64,000 nucleotides of DNA, taken from assembly GCA_029747585.1 (NCBI GenBank), contig JAPEVF010000084.1, forward strand, positions 1-64,000, written 5' to 3'. The notes beneath the pieces are model-generated. The model worked only from the letters and a program-made list of their open reading frames with translations. It made no database searches and was not told where the DNA came from. Shown piece by piece: positions 32,026 to 43,957 of this stretch. A program made the translations under genes and the position numbers. The stretch is from Pleurotus djamor (taxonomy: Eukaryota; Basidiomycota; Agaricomycetes; Agaricales; Pleurotaceae). Positions within the stretch are counted from its first letter, which is position 1. The number at the start of each line of letters is the position of its first letter.

Positions 32026-35000
32026 CTAATCACTTGAGAACGAATCATTGTCCGCTAGAAAGGGCCTATGGTTGCGCGAGTGAGCATCGTGGTCGCAGTC
32101 CAGTATGAAGCAATACTTACGCATATCCATAATCATTCCGAATAGCACTCGACATCCATTCCTCGTCGAGTTCTTGTATTGGGAAGCCCGACCCGCCGGC
32201 CAAACTGAGAATTACTGGCAGTAACACCAAACCGTTTAGAGCGCCGGCGACGATGAGGGAGAGCCACATGCGGAAGTAGTATATCTTGCATCGGAAGACT
32301 TAGCTTGAATTTCTACCGAAGATAAGGTTGAGAAAAATTACCTCTAACAATTTAGAATGGGTGAGCGCGAGCACAGACATTCCTATCAACTTGGTGCTGG
32401 TGATTCCTGATATAACCTGAAAGAACGCATTCATAAAACAACGGAAACGGCAGAAAAATGGAACGTACCGAAGGCCCAACTTCTACCAAAGCCGTCCACA
32501 TTCGTTCGTCCCTTTCTCTTTGACCTGCTGCATGGTCTACGGGCAATCCGGACCCGGTGTTCATGAACGCCCGAGCAACATGAGCACAGAACTCGACCGC
32601 AATTCCAAGAGAAATAACGAGGTTGACCAAACTAATAGCATTGAGGCTGATGCCCAAAACGGTCATCATACCCATCACGTTTAATACCGTCAAGGCGACG
32701 ACAGCCGTGACGATGGAACCTGTTCTCCATGAGCCAAGTAGGAGAGCCGTGATGATCAACACAGACGCGAGACCCAGACCGAGGATCTCTTGGGTAATCG
32801 CAACGACGTGAGCATACTGGTCGAAGAAGACGTAGAACAGGGAGTATGGGAAGACATCAGCGCCAGTTTCCGCAGAGATATCATCAGCGATTCTGTGTGC
32901 AGCTGCAAAGGCGTTGATGAAGTCGCGCTGACTCTTCAGCGGTGAATGCATCATCCGGAAATGTGAGGCCGGAACACTATTGGTATCTGAATCCAATGAT
33001 AGGGCGGTACCGAACGATGCTTTGCCAGCGAGGGGACAATCTTCATCGGTGGGTGAGATCAACCATTGTTGGAGGTACGTCATGAATTCTTCGCCTTCGG
33101 GGAAACCGTTCATGGTGATATTCCACGCGGGCTCGTGTCCTTCGAAGCAAGCTCGACACCGGCGGGAGGGTTCCCTGGAGCTGCAGAAGATCGACGGATC
33201 GTTTCTTCGGACACGGCAACAGCTACCCTGAGCAGGATCCAGCCAACGGAAGAAGTCGTCTATCCATGAGGCAGCTGGTGACGCCATGTAAGAGGATTCA
33301 GGTCGCTTTCGCTCTCCTTCAAGGAAATTTGCCACCGAGAGATCTTGGCAGGTAGTAAATCTACCACATAAGGCCTGTTGTCCAGGACGTTTGGTCACAT
33401 CGACGTCTCGCGACACGAAGTAAACTGGAGGCCCAATGTCTAAATAAGCATCGAGGTGATCGAAGTATGATACCAAGTATGATTCGGAAGGTAAGGCTAA
33501 TCTTTGATCTAGAATTTCGTGAGCAAGAAAGCGAGGAAGGGACGAAGACAGTTCTTACCAAGACCAAGTTCGATATACTGAATAGAGATCACAGATGCAA
33601 CGAACGCTCCACCAAACAGGGCTAACACGATACCTTTCACCAAGGGGCGGAGAAGGAACGGGGCGTAGTGTTGACGGATAAAGCGAGAGATGATACCAAG
33701 ATCATTGCTACGACCTGTTTCAGGGAGGGCAATGCGAGACGGGAGTCGGATGCACGGGAAACAATCGACTCTGCTGGCCTGGAGGAACAAAAGTCAGTTA
33801 CCTTATGCATGAAGCCATGCTTCAACCGTACCTCAGCTCGGCGCAAGTCGAGATACAACGCACTAACGAACACGGTCACTTGCAGGACAGCATTGAGGAA
33901 AACGCTACCAGCAGCGTAAAGAGCGAAGTTCCGGACTGCTGGCATGGGCACAAGAGCCCCTAGGGCGAACGCAGTAGTCTCGGTCAATGCACTCAGGAGG
34001 ATAGATGGACCAATCTTCGCGAGCGCCCGTGCCACTCTCTCTTCAGGAGAGAGGAGGATTGGCATTGAAGCAGAATCAACTTCATGGGCGGAGGGGAAGG
34101 GCGAGCGATGAGAACTAGTAGGAGACATCGTAGTAGTGAAGTCACCCTCAATGTGCTCTTCCTGCAAGGCGGATGCGTTGGGTCCATGGAGTAAGTTCTG
34201 TCTGTCCAGTTCATGGACGAGGAGGTAGACGTTATCAACGCCTACTGCAAGCACTAAGAATGGAATTACTTCCGCAATGATCAAGGTCACTTTGACGTTG
34301 AGCAGGGAGAAGAATCCGACAGATGATGAGACAGAAAGGATGACAAGGGATATTCCGAAGAGTCCAAGGGTGAACTTGGAATTGACGAAGAGTTTGCGAG
34401 GAAGCTGGGGTAACAGACGAGGCACTTCCGCGGTGTCAATGGTGAGTGAGGACATTGGTGACCCAGACACAAACTTGGGGAAATTCCTGGCCCAGCGAGT
34501 GAAGGAGCTAAAACCACTTTCATTTTGGCTCTCAGTGTTGCTTCCCAACGTGAGGACGATGTAACAGAACATAGCGAGGTAAGAAAGCACAACAATTTTC
34601 ACGTCCATGTTTGTGCTCTTGTTCAACTCCTCTTCGAGAGAAACACCAGTTGAAAACGCGATGTTTAAGCCGGCTTCGACGGGGGCTCGTTGACTGAGGG
34701 CCGAAAGATACCGACGAAGTTCCACTTCCCATTCCATCGCCTTTGCTTGTTCTTCGGAATCCAAAGAATCGGATACAACATAAGTGACAACCAATGCCTC
34801 AGCGTTGATATAGTCTTTGCGGCCGTCTTCGAACTTCGGTACACCACCGAGGACAAAGGCAGGTTCAAGAGGTTGTTGATAATCGGGGAGACATTCCACT
34901 GGGGACCTCACGCAGTGTTCAAGCTGTGGAGCCCAACTGGTCTCGTCTTGATCCTCCAAGGTGTTGCCAAACCATGCCATGACTGACTGGACGACGCAGG

Positions 35001-36514
35001 CACCCTCTTCGCCAGCTGGTTTGAAACAAACATCGGATAACGTATAATCATGAATCGAAGACAAGCTCCGAATATCGTCTTCGACATCCGCCCAATATTT
35101 AAGTGTATCCCATGATAGGACGGGCTTCTTGACTTCGTCGCTGGCGGGTGAGATCGATGCATTAGATTGCGTAGCGTCAGACGTGGTCGAGGTGATGAAG
35201 ATCTGTTCCGTTCGATAGAAAGGGCCGAAGTTCTCGTCGAAGAAGTCTTTCTGAATCTTACTCTCGGAGTCTGGCGCAACCCAGAGGCGAACGGGATCGG
35301 TTTCAACTTCAAACTTCTTCCAACCAACGTTCAACAAGCCTATGGCAAGGAACACGGACGCAAACACCAGCCATGGGTAAGACGTGGCGAAGACACCCAA
35401 TCGGTAGAAGCCCCGGCGTAGGGCGGTGTTTAATGGGTAGTGTCGCGGTTGAACGGTTTGTACTGGGTCCAACAGGGAAGCACCTCGCCCGAGATTCCTC
35501 GTTTCTGAAGTCATCGCAGAAGAATCCTCCCCATCCGTATAACGAGCCAATGAACCAGCGCCTACAAGCCCACGACTGTGAGACCGAGGTGATGCCGTTT
35601 CCCCCGACAAAGCCACTCGTTCATAGGATTGTTCCCTTCGTTGTCGGATGGTGAATTGAACCATATACCCAATCAGGAAGCCGGCAACAGCCAATGCGTA
35701 AACCAAGACCAGGGCGAATGAAAAGCAGGACAGAAGTCCAACATGACAAGAGGGACCCGAGTCAGGCAGAGGAACGTCCGAAAGAGGTGCACAGATATTC
35801 GGGCAATCTATACATGCGCAACGGCTGGCTAGGTCATTGTCTGCGCAGTTTCTGGGTATTGGGTCGAGGGGAACGAATTCGGTTGGTGAGTCTGGCGGGT
35901 AATCGATTTGGAAGGGGCTGCCTAAATCCTTCTCGTCGCCTAAGAACTTGAGAAATGCAGAGTAGTTCTTTGCACCACCTCCAATGAAGTCCATAGCATA
36001 GCTGTTCGCTGCACCCATTTGGACATCTTTACAGCTGTCGTAGAAGCCGCTTGCGAACGAGCTTCCAACAAAGAAGTCGACGGACTTGACTGCAGTGTCG
36101 CCTGAGGAAGTGGTCTGTGTCGACGTGACGTTCACGAAGTCACCTTGCTGCGGGGAGCAGGTAAACTTGCAGAAGAAGGAGCGGAAGTTGTTTCTACACG
36201 CTGGACACGCAGAAATGAGAGCCTCTGCTTCGTTGAGGTTATCCCTGAGCGTTTCGAGCTGATCCGTGGTGCAGCAGGTTGGCCCGTCGACTAACTCGGG
36301 ACCACATACGGATAAAAGGAGGGAGCGGGATTCATCATCTTGCTTGAAAAGGAGCCACAGTCAGCGTAGGTCATATAGAAACTGTATATTCAATACTCAA
36401 ACTCACCTCGACCGGAGGACCGTCATATGGACAAGGAAGTGGCTTGCCAAACAGCCCTCTCCTCCCACAAGAGCCCCTCATCGAGCAGCGTCCATTAGTA
36501 TCACTCGTCGTCAT
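32026..36514 (-). CDS. NCR1: Niemann-Pick C1 type sterol transporter
   Basis: Large polytopic lysosome/vacuole membrane protein that moves sterols out of the lumen. Cys-rich N-terminal domain: GRCSMRGSCGRRGLFGKPLP, ELVDGPTCCTTDQLETLRDN, ACPACRNNFRSFFCKFTCSP, CKDVQMGAANSYAMDFIGGG and ASRCACIDCPNICAPL. First membrane segment: CFSFALVLVYALAVAGFLIG. Middle lumenal domain: WVAPDSESKIQKDFFDENFG. Sterol-sensing domain: SVGFFSLLNVKVTLIIAEV, FLVLAVGVDNVYLLVHELD and LSALTETTAFALGALVPMP. C-terminal domain has FFDQYAHVVAITQEIL and LGIAVEFCAHVARAFM. The end has two readings: a TAA at 32117-32119, or a 50-bp intron joining APFLADNDSFSSD and a TAG at 32026-32028, which I prefer. The start is unsure: the first in-frame ATG (36514, MTTSDTNGRC) lacks the signal peptide this family needs. 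Confidence 0.88.
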
Positions 36515-36672
36515 GTTCGGTGGTGAGTAGGAGGGAGTCTGCTCATGAATAAGTTTGGAGGAGAAGGGAGAGAGCGAACAAGAAGTGCAGGTGCGGAACG
36601 ACTCTGAAGTTGGAATTATGTCAAGCGCCCATAATGACGAAATGAATCGTGCCACAAAACATTACGATCTCA

Positions 36673-38408
36673 ATGTCCTCTAACACAGTTGCAAAACCTC
36701 GCAAGCGGTTCGTCGGTACAAAATCCGCGAAACCATCTATACCGGGTGCATCATCTGTCGTTGCCCATCAAATCCCACTCGACATTTTGCAAGATGCCAA
36801 GCTGAACGCTGCTATCAAATCACTCCCATCGAACTACTCCTTCGAAATCCATAAAACCATCCACCATGTCCGAAAGAATAACGCGAAAATGGTGGCTTTG
36901 CAGATGCCTGAAGGTCTTCAGATGTTTGCATGCATCATATCGGATATCATAGAACAGTGCGCGAAAGTCACATATGACATATAATCGCTGACCGATGGTC
37001 TACCAGGTTCACCGACGCGTTGACGGTGATCATGGGGGATGTAACTTATGGCGCATGCTGCGTTGATGACTACACAGCGGTCGCTCTCGGATGCGATCTT
37101 CTCGTGCACTATGGTCATAGTTGTCTTGGTACGTCGCGAATGCACTGGTCAAGGCTGTCAATAACACACCAGATATGTATTAGTTCCAATGGATCAGACG
37201 AATATCAAGACGCTGTACGTGTTCGTCGAGATTGGCATCGATTCAACACATTTAGCACAGACTATCCGTGCCAATTTCCCGGACCAGCGTACTCTCTTCC
37301 AGGAATCCTTGCTCGAAGGAGAAGCCGCCAGGAGCCAGATCCCTATCGGAACTCTCATAAAACCACTACAGAGTCTGAGGATCGAGGCTACATCCCATGA
37401 TGGCGCCCTTACTCCCGATAACAGAGAACCTACACGACTTGCTTTGGTCTCCACTATCCAATTCGCGGCAGCACTCCAGAACCTCAAGGAAGATCTGAGT
37501 TCCGAGCACACCGGCGACAGCGCTTCGGACGCCTCCTCGTCGAAAACCAAGCTCTGGCAAGGTCGATACGAGGTGACTGTGCCTCGTTCGAAACCACTGT
37601 CTCCTGGAGAGATCCTGGGATGTACCGCTCCTCAGCTGGGGGNATGTGGACGCAATTTTGTACTTCATTTGTCATGTGCAATCATCCATCGGCTAAGTGT
37701 CCCATCTAGATACTTGGGCGATGGTCGCTTCCACCTGGAGGCCATTATGATCGCCAACCCATCCGTTGCAGCCTTCCGCTACGACCCATACTCGAAGAAG
37801 CTGACGCGAGAGCGGTATGATCATCGTCAAATGCACAATATCCGAAACGATGCTGTCGTTACTGCAAGAAAAAGCATCGGTGAAATAGAGCAACACCAGC
37901 TTTCCACGAAAACCGAGCCCGTTGACTCACCTCTTTGGGGTTTGATCCTTGGGACTCTAGGACGACAGGGAAACTTTAGGCAGCTTCAGGCAAGAGGTCT
38001 TCCTACTATCAGTTGCGGTTCTGTTCATCTTGATTTCTTGTGTTCATCTTGATTTCTTGAAAACAGGCCATCACTCACCAACTTGAGGCATCTCGGGTCT
38101 CCATACCTTTCGTTCCAATCCTCTTATCCGAGCTTTCACCAGCGAAGTTATCTTTGTTCACTCCCTACGTTTCGACATTCGTTCAAACCTCATGTCCGCG
38201 CTTGTCAATAGACTGGGGCTACGCTTTTGATCGACCACTACTCAGCCCCTACGAAATGGCTGTGGTTGTTGGGGCTCAGCGAGGATGGATGGATGACGAT
38301 TCATCAGACGAGAAAAGTCTGCGGTCGTACCCTATGGAGTTTTACGCTGCAGGAAGTCCTTGGGCAATATCACGCACACAGGGGAAATTTAGCCTTCCCA
38401 GTACCTAG
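36673..38408 (+). CDS. DPH1: Diphthamide biosynthesis protein 1 (radical ACP transferase subunit)
   Basis: Catalyses, with Dph2, the first step of diphthamide formation on a histidine of elongation factor 2: transfer of an aminocarboxypropyl group from S-adenosylmethionine through a [4Fe-4S] cluster. Start 36673 ([15 protein letters not shown]). Motifs: [64 protein letters not shown] (first cluster Cys), [27 protein letters not shown] (second Cys), then [19 protein letters not shown], and [20 protein letters not shown] (third Cys). An N at 37643 breaks the frame; without it the read is QLGDVDAI. A 50-bp intron follows near 37655. The C-terminal [11 protein letters not shown] ends at 38408. 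Cytosolic. Confidence 0.92.
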
Positions 38409-38610
38409 CCAGCAGTACCAGAGCAATATATTGACTAGGATATAGTCAATAAATCACTTGATTTTGACTTGGAGGTGGTAGACACGGTACCCGGCGCGGA
38501 AGGGAGCCCGCAATTGAGGAGGATCACGATCACTTGCGTCTCACAAACGGTAGAGCAAAAAAANCTGCGTCTATAGCATCTACAAGGCAACACCAAATTT
38601 CTCGACTGCT

Positions 38611-38970
38611 TTACTCCTCCTGGATGTATTTGTGACGGATGTCCTTCCATTGTTTCTGTAGAGCCATCCACTGTCAGCACATAGACGACCGAGCCAGTGA
38701 GGGAAGCGTACGCCAGCATTCCAACGGTCGTAGAAGGAAGTAACGCCAACATCGAAGCCAATTCCGAAGGCAAATGCACCAGCGAAGATGGTGGTCACGT
38801 AGACACCTGCGATGGTGGATGTTAAATATGCATGAACCGGAGGTTGGGCGGGGCTGCAAGGTCAAGCTCACTGTTTCGGCGGAAAAGGGTGTTGTAGAGA
38901 GTTGCGGAAAGCTACAATATCATCAGTCAAATGGATCCAAACGAGTTAGGAAGGACAGACTGACAGCCAT
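38611..38970 (-). CDS. QCR9: Cytochrome bc1 complex subunit 9 (Qcr9), four exons
   Basis: A 61-residue respiratory complex III subunit, easily missed because it is split into four small exons. Exon 1 is only six bases, MA (38965-38970). Exon 2 reads LSATLYNTLFRRN. Exon 3 reads SVYVTTIFAGAFAFGIGFDV and GVTSFYDRWNAG. Exon 4 reads KQWKDIRHKYIQEE with a TAA at 38611-38613. The FRRNSVYVTTIFAGAFAF segment is the single inner-membrane helix, and FYDRWNAGKQWKDI matches the family end. The introns follow GT-AG and restore the frame exactly. Divergent from uS11m, with 118 bp between starts. Confidence 0.9.
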
Positions 38971-39088
38971 TTTTGAAGAACGGGAGGAAGGTGGTGGTTT
39001 GTGAGGAAGGATGCTGACACCGGCGACTTCCGAAGCACGCCTACTCAATCGGGAACTCGGTCACATTTGCGCATTCCGTTGACCAGCC

Positions 39089-39703
39089 ATGCTCGCGACT
39101 CGCCTTTCGCGTTCAGTACCTTCTTCTACGCTTAGATCACTCCGGTTTTACTCGCAACAACCACCTAATCCCGACATAAATGGCTTCGTTGACCAACTCC
39201 TCGTCGACGACATGTCTGGTCCACCGACTGCCCCATCGAACGGGTACCCGCCTGCCCAACCCCCTCCCTCAGCAAACCCTTTCAAAGAATCCAAGAAACT
39301 CGAGTCGAAGGTAGGCAGCATCGTGGCTGCCCCCCAAATGTACCACGTCCACTGTCACTCCTCGCGAAATAATACGATCACCACCCTGACGCGACCGAAC
39401 GGAACGCCTGTTGCCTGGTTTTCCGGAGGTTCATGTGGCTTCAAAAAGGGGAACCGGGCGAGCTATGAAGCTGGCTATCAATGTGCTGTTCGCATGTTTG
39501 AAAGAGTCAAGCAGGAGGTCGAGGAGAAGGGCAAGCTAGAGCTGCAACTCGTTTTCAAGGGTTTTGGACAAGGTCGCGACGCGCTGCACCGAGCAATCAT
39601 GACAAGCGAAGGCGAATTCGTCCGACCACTGGTGAAAAGCATCGTTGACAAGACACCCATAAAAATTGGTGGTACACGGTCTCCGAAGGCCAGGCGTCTC
39701 TGA
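39089..39703 (+). CDS. Mitochondrial small-subunit ribosomal protein uS11m
   Basis: Single exon, 204 residues. MLATRLSRSVPSSTLRSLRF is a clear mitochondrial presequence. The uS11 domain follows an N-terminal linker: YHVHCHSSRNNTITTLTRPN, GTPVAWFSGGSCGFKKGNRA, SYEAGYQCAVRMFERVKQEV, LELQLVFKGFGQGRDALHRA and the C-terminal KIGGTRSPKARRL, which corresponds to the conserved GIRPPKRRR-type end of S11. Located in the platform of the mitoribosomal small subunit. Yeast equivalent is Mrps18. Shares a 118-bp divergent intergenic region with QCR9. Confidence 0.9.
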   Translation: MLATRLSRSVPSSTLRSLRFYSQQPPNPDINGFVDQLLVDDMSGPPTAPSNGYPPAQPPPSANPFKESKKLESKVGSIVAAPQMYHVHCHSSRNNTITTLTRPNGTPVAWFSGGSCGFKKGNRASYEAGYQCAVRMFERVKQEVEEKGKLELQLVFKGFGQGRDALHRAIMTSEGEFVRPLVKSIVDKTPIKIGGTRSPKARRL

Positions 39704-39836
39704 GTGAGTAACATGCACCATTGTCGGTTTTCTGCAGCTAATGTGGTTCGACCGATCTAGTCTACTTACATGCCCTTTATATATGAATGGTTTCTACTGG
39801 CCAACCACACAGTCTAATAGTGGATTATACGTCTAT

Positions 39837-40617
39837 CTACAAGTTCGAGGCACACGATGTAAAATGCGGGTCGGCTTCAAATGTCTGATATGCGGGTCGT
39901 TGCAGAGACTTGATGGCTACGCGTTTATCGGTCTCGATGTCTTCTATAAGTGCCTCTGCCATAAAAGATCAGGATGCGCTCTAGTTCATGGGTTTACGGC
40001 TCACCCCTGGAAGTATAGTCAAGCTCAGGTCGGATATACCCTAGGACCACCGCTCTCATTTCTAGACCATAGAAATCTGAGGCAAAATCGTGCATGATAT
40101 GGATCTCCTAGATTGTCCGTAAGTTGTCTGCCTCTCTCTGACAAGGTGTTTTACCGCACAGCTGTAAGTTGTTTATTCCCGTAGAAGGGGTTCCAGCCGA
40201 GGCTCATGACCATGGGGAGGACACGGATGTCTGCCTCCCTCAGATTGGTGTTCGAGCCCTTGGTTGGGATCACTTGAGCGTAGCCGTAATAAACGCCAGT
40301 GCGTGCGACTGAGCTGAGGGGCTCTATAGACTCGTCTGGGAGGTTGGCTAAGATAAAGCTGTCTGTGAGTGACCTCGTTCGTTTTCCAAAATAGTCGACA
40401 GTCAGCGCACCTGTTGGACAACCAAGGTCCTTCCCCCCNACGGCCAAACCCTCTCTGGACCGCTCCCGATAGTCTGATGGGGAAGGGAGGTTGGGGGGNA
40501 TTCGGGCCCTGCGATGTCTGGACGGCTGAGCCGGTAGCTCTCTGTCTGCACAGGAGCCGGTGGGGGAGCGCCGTGGGTTGCAAGCTCTGCAGCAGTCTCA
40601 ACGCGAACCGCTGCCAT
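39837..40617 (-). CDS. FMN1: Riboflavin kinase, four exons
   Basis: Phosphorylates riboflavin to FMN. Exon 1 from the ATG at 40617: MAAVRVETAAELATHGAPPP, then SYRLSRPDIAGPE and EGLA, interrupted by N at 40439 and 40499 beside C/G runs, ending GKDLGCPT. The intron joins ANLPDESIEPLSSVARTGVY, so the nucleotide-binding GxxLGxPTAN motif is formed across the splice. Then YYGYAQVIPTKGS, VLPMVMSLGWNPFYGNKQL, and in exon 3 EIHIMHDFASDFYGLEMRAV, VLGYIRPELDYTSR. Exon 4 gives EALIEDIETDKRVAIKSLQR and a TAG at 39837-39839. The GWNPFY and EIH motifs are diagnostic. A 118-codon open frame on the plus strand here is antisense and not a gene. Head-to-head with TAF8, 161 bp apart. Confidence 0.9.
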
Positions 40618-40778
40618 TCCAGTGGGAGAACAAGTGAGTCAGAAAGAAGAAGTGAAAAACAAACGCGGTGATTTGGTAGCCGGGCGGGTTGGCATTGGTT
40701 AGATTGGATAAGATCATGTAAAGTCCGCATGACATCACCCCCGTTTTGGTCGCTTCTTCCTGTTGCTCTCTGACCACC

Positions 40779-41771
40779 ATGTCCAATTACCCACCCACTC
40801 CCACACTGCAAACACAGGCCTACTATCCTCACGCGACGACGTACCCAGCTCAGCTCACCCAAAATGTGTCCCCCAGTATTCCGGGTGTGGTACCCTATTA
40901 CGTGCAACCGCCTGTGCAGAAACACGAACCTCCCCCACCACCACCCACTCTNGCCTGCCGTAACACCTCAGATCGCTTCACAGGCCTTGAAGAAGTCGAT
41001 TTCATATCATCTCAAGGCAGCAGGCTTCAACAAGGCTGAACCACAGGCAATGCAACGGTTAGAGAATGAAGTTGTGGCTTGTAAGTGGCTTCTCGAACCA
41101 CGTAATTTCGTTGCTACAACACGTCGCCCTTCAGTCGTTCAGCAGCTCTACCATCAAGCGCACGAGTACGCAAATCTCGCGAATCGCGCTGGCCCCATCG
41201 CTACAGACCTCATGCTAGCCTGTGAAGACCAAGGGCTCAAACCGAAGGACTTGAGACGCGCACGAGCCAAACGAAGCAAAAAAGGAAAAGGTACTTCATG
41301 ATATACCATTCGCAGATCGATGGAAACTGAATGCAAGTTAAGCAGCCTTTCCACTTCCTCCAGGCAAGCCTCTCATGCTAGAGGCTCCTGGTTCGAGGTC
41401 ACCATCCCCAGAGCTGCTACCCTCTGACGACGAAGAACCTCCAATCCCGGCAACGCTTCGCATGCTTCCTCCTTTCTTTCCGACTTTGCCCCCGAAGCAT
41501 ACGTATCTACGAACACCGGTACGTACTCTCTGATGCTCAATGGGAATCTGACTGACATACTCGTCGCCAGGCTTCGCCACCCAAGAAAGCCGCGCTGCCT
41601 TCGCTAGAAAAGAAGCTCAAGACAGCAGGCCTAGTCCAGGAGTCTCTTCGAAACCTCATGCTTGCAACCGAAGATAGTTCTGGTCAAGAGGACGCGGAGT
41701 TGTTGGGACACATAGTAAATTGGGAGGCCGGCCTTCACCCTCGGAAGAGATGGAAAGTCGGGACACATTGA
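40779..41771 (+). CDS. TAF8: TFIID subunit 8 (TAF8)
   Basis: Histone-fold subunit of general transcription factor TFIID. Start 40779: MSNYPPTPTLQTQAYYPHAT, a Pro-rich leader. After an N at 40952, which must be dropped to keep frame, comes the bromo-associated histone fold: PQIASQALKKSISYHLKAAG, FNKAEPQAMQRLENEVVAF, and after an intron VQQLYHQAHEYANLANRAGP, IATDLMLACEDQGLKPKDLR. The TAF8 C-terminal signature is ATLRMLPPFFPTLPPKHTYL followed by RTP. A last exon adds KKAALPSLEKKLKTAGLVQE, SLRNLMLATEDSSG and HPRKRWKVGTH with TGA at 41769-41771. The PPFFP-LPPKHTYLRTP motif is characteristic of TAF8. Nuclear. Confidence 0.9.
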
Positions 41772-41858
41772 ACCTTTGTACAATCATTCGAATGTGACTA
41801 CTAAATGGGAACTGATAACATACTTCAGAATGGTCTGATTGGCGGCGTGCTGCCTGTG

Positions 41859-43833
41859 TCATGTATCCGCGGATGTCGACGGCGGAGGGCCAGGATCAGT
41901 TGCATTCTGGTTCTGAGCTATTGCCCCAATTGGCACAATGCTAATGCCTTGCTGGACCGCGAGTTGCTGTATCAGATGAGCATTGGCAAGCAGGGCTGGA
42001 GCAAGAAGAGCAGGAGGAATATGCATGGGAATCTGTAAGGGCGGCGCGTCTGGTTGGATGGTCCGATGTGGAAGGGGAGTAGAGGAGGTCTGGGGTTCCA
42101 TAAACCGAATACCCGGATTCTGCTTTGCCTCTTGCCTTCGCCTGCGGGTCTCCTGTCGTCGTATTTCATTGAGTTTCGCCTTTTCATCGGCTAATCGAGT
42201 CTTCTCTTGGGTTGCTGCTACTTTCTCAGCCGCCTTGAGTTCGTTGACTTTCTGTTTGTTCAGTTGTTCGACGCGTCGCCGGCACTAATATCATGATTGA
42301 GCAGGAAAGTATCGCAGCAAGCCGTCGACCTACCTGGATATCCGTTCTTTTATTCTTGAGTCGCTTGCTAATGTCTGACCATTTTTTACCAAGTTCGTTA
42401 TAAGCTTCCATCAGAGCGGCGTCTTCTTCCTCCGTCCAAGCTGTTTTATTGAGCGCTGGGTCGAGTTTGCTGACCCATCTATCACGGCACTGTTCGTTGA
42501 TACGACCATGCATGACAGACGCGACGTCTAACCACACGTTTCCATAGACTTCAACCGCGAGGCGGAGACGATCATCTTCCTCGTCCGACCATCCTCCCTT
42601 TCGAACACGTGTGTCCAGTGATTTGGTGAATCGAATTTGACATTGCGCAGCAGTAACTTGTGGGGAAACATGTCTGGCCACTGGATAGATAATGTGAGTG
42701 AAGAGCCGCAACATGGAGGGGAACGACTCACCTAAGTTCCAGTTGTCGATGCCATACATGGCGACTGCTTTACAAAGTGCCGCATCGGCCTCGCTGTCCC
42801 AATAATGGTGTGGTTTGGGCATTCCATGACGCATGCAGTCAAAGGGGGTACGACCAGTCTGCCCAAAGTAAATCATTCATTGCCCTCCAGCAAGGCGATC
42901 AACATAAAGAAAGTACTGACTGCGAGATTCTCAGAGACTTCCTTCCAGTTGAATTTACCAGCTTCATAGCCGTCTAACAGTTGCACCATTTTGATGGATT
43001 CTTCCTTGTCCCATGCGTCATGCCGGATGGTGGGGTGTCGGTCACCTAGCCATTTGGTTTCACATTCTTTGGGGGTTCGCGAGTTACCTGAAGCATCGGA
43101 GACCTATTTGCGCGTTTAGTGGTTTGCAAAGGAGACTGGTAAGTTTGATCACACCTTTTCAGCGATACGAGCCCAGTCAAGGTCTTCAGTATTCGTCAAC
43201 AAATCGGCGGTATCGATGTCCCAGAACGGCTTGCCGCTGTGAAAATATCTTCAGAGACAATATATGTGTAGGTGAGTCATGGCTTACTTGCGCTTAGCCT
43301 CAAAGGCAAGCCTTCGATGATTAGACTCCTTCACGCCTTCTTCAAGTGCTTCAAGCTCTCTCTTGCTCACTAAGAAGGATGGTAAGCTGAGGAGTGCACT
43401 GGCATGAGAGGGAATTCCTACTAGGATGAACGTTTGTAGCACTGAGATAGCGGACTCTCCGAGATGCTTCAGCATAAAATGGGGATGCCTGTGTCCTTGA
43501 ACAATGAGATCGACGCGTCTGAGTATGGACGAGCAAACTCACAGGATTCAGAAAAGAACTAGAGGGGATAAAGCCAGCTGGTTTCTTGGATCCTGGAATC
43601 TCGACAGTAGCCGTCTGCATCTCCCCGTCGTCCTCTTGCTCCGCTTCTGCCTGAGACCTAGTCAGTATCCACCGTCGCGTCAAGGTAGTGCGGCGTACCA
43701 TCAATTTTTCAGCATTGGCTATCTCATCTTCCAGACGCTGTGCATAAGCAGCCAGCTCCTGCTGGTGCAGTTTGTTCGACTCGATAGCGGATTGTAATAA
43801 TGCCTTTGTCTCCGTGTGTTGGCCTCTTGGCAT
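41859..43833 (-). CDS. Multi-repeat Myb DNA-binding protein, SNAPC4-like
   Basis: Start 43833: MPRGQHTETKALLQSAIESN, then a coiled coil (KLHQQELAAYAQRLEDEIAN). Central exons: GFIPSSSFLNP, FEAKR, KPFWDIDTADLLTNTEDLDW (SANT-like), ECETKWLGDRHPTIRHDAWD, KEESIKMVQLLDGYEAGKFN, RTPFDCMRHGMPKPHHYWDS, AALCKAVAMYGIDNWNL, GGWSDEEDDRLRLAVEVYGN, DVASVMHGRINEQCRDRWVS and TAWTEEEDAALMEAYNELGK. That is at least four Myb/SANT repeats in a row. The basic tail is KKWSDISKRLKNKRTD and then an RRQETRRRRQEAKQ coil. Four or more Myb repeats plus an N-terminal coil resemble SNAPC4/SNAP190, the core of the snRNA promoter complex; another Myb regulator is possible. Divergent from SND2, with 124 bp between starts. Confidence 0.72.
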
Positions 43834-43957
43834 ATTGACGGGGTGATGCAACCACCGAAAGGGGAAGCGTTTTGACGCTGATCGAGCGGTTGGGAGGACT
43901 CCGAAATGGAATAATTTTGGATTTCAACTCCCATCAACGCGCACGAGAGCACCTCAA

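Noticed and set aside
39741..40097. 118-codon open frame on the plus strand
   Set aside because: It is antisense to exons 3 and 4 of riboflavin kinase, which carry clear family motifs. No domain is visible in the plus-strand translation.
40173..40925. 250-codon open frame on the minus strand
   Set aside because: It is in a different frame from riboflavin kinase, crosses the divergent promoter and runs antisense into TAF8. The translation has no motifs.
41391..41410. tRNA B-box-like ggttcgaggtc
   Set aside because: It lies in the TAF8 coding exon, with no matching A-box or acceptor stem around it.
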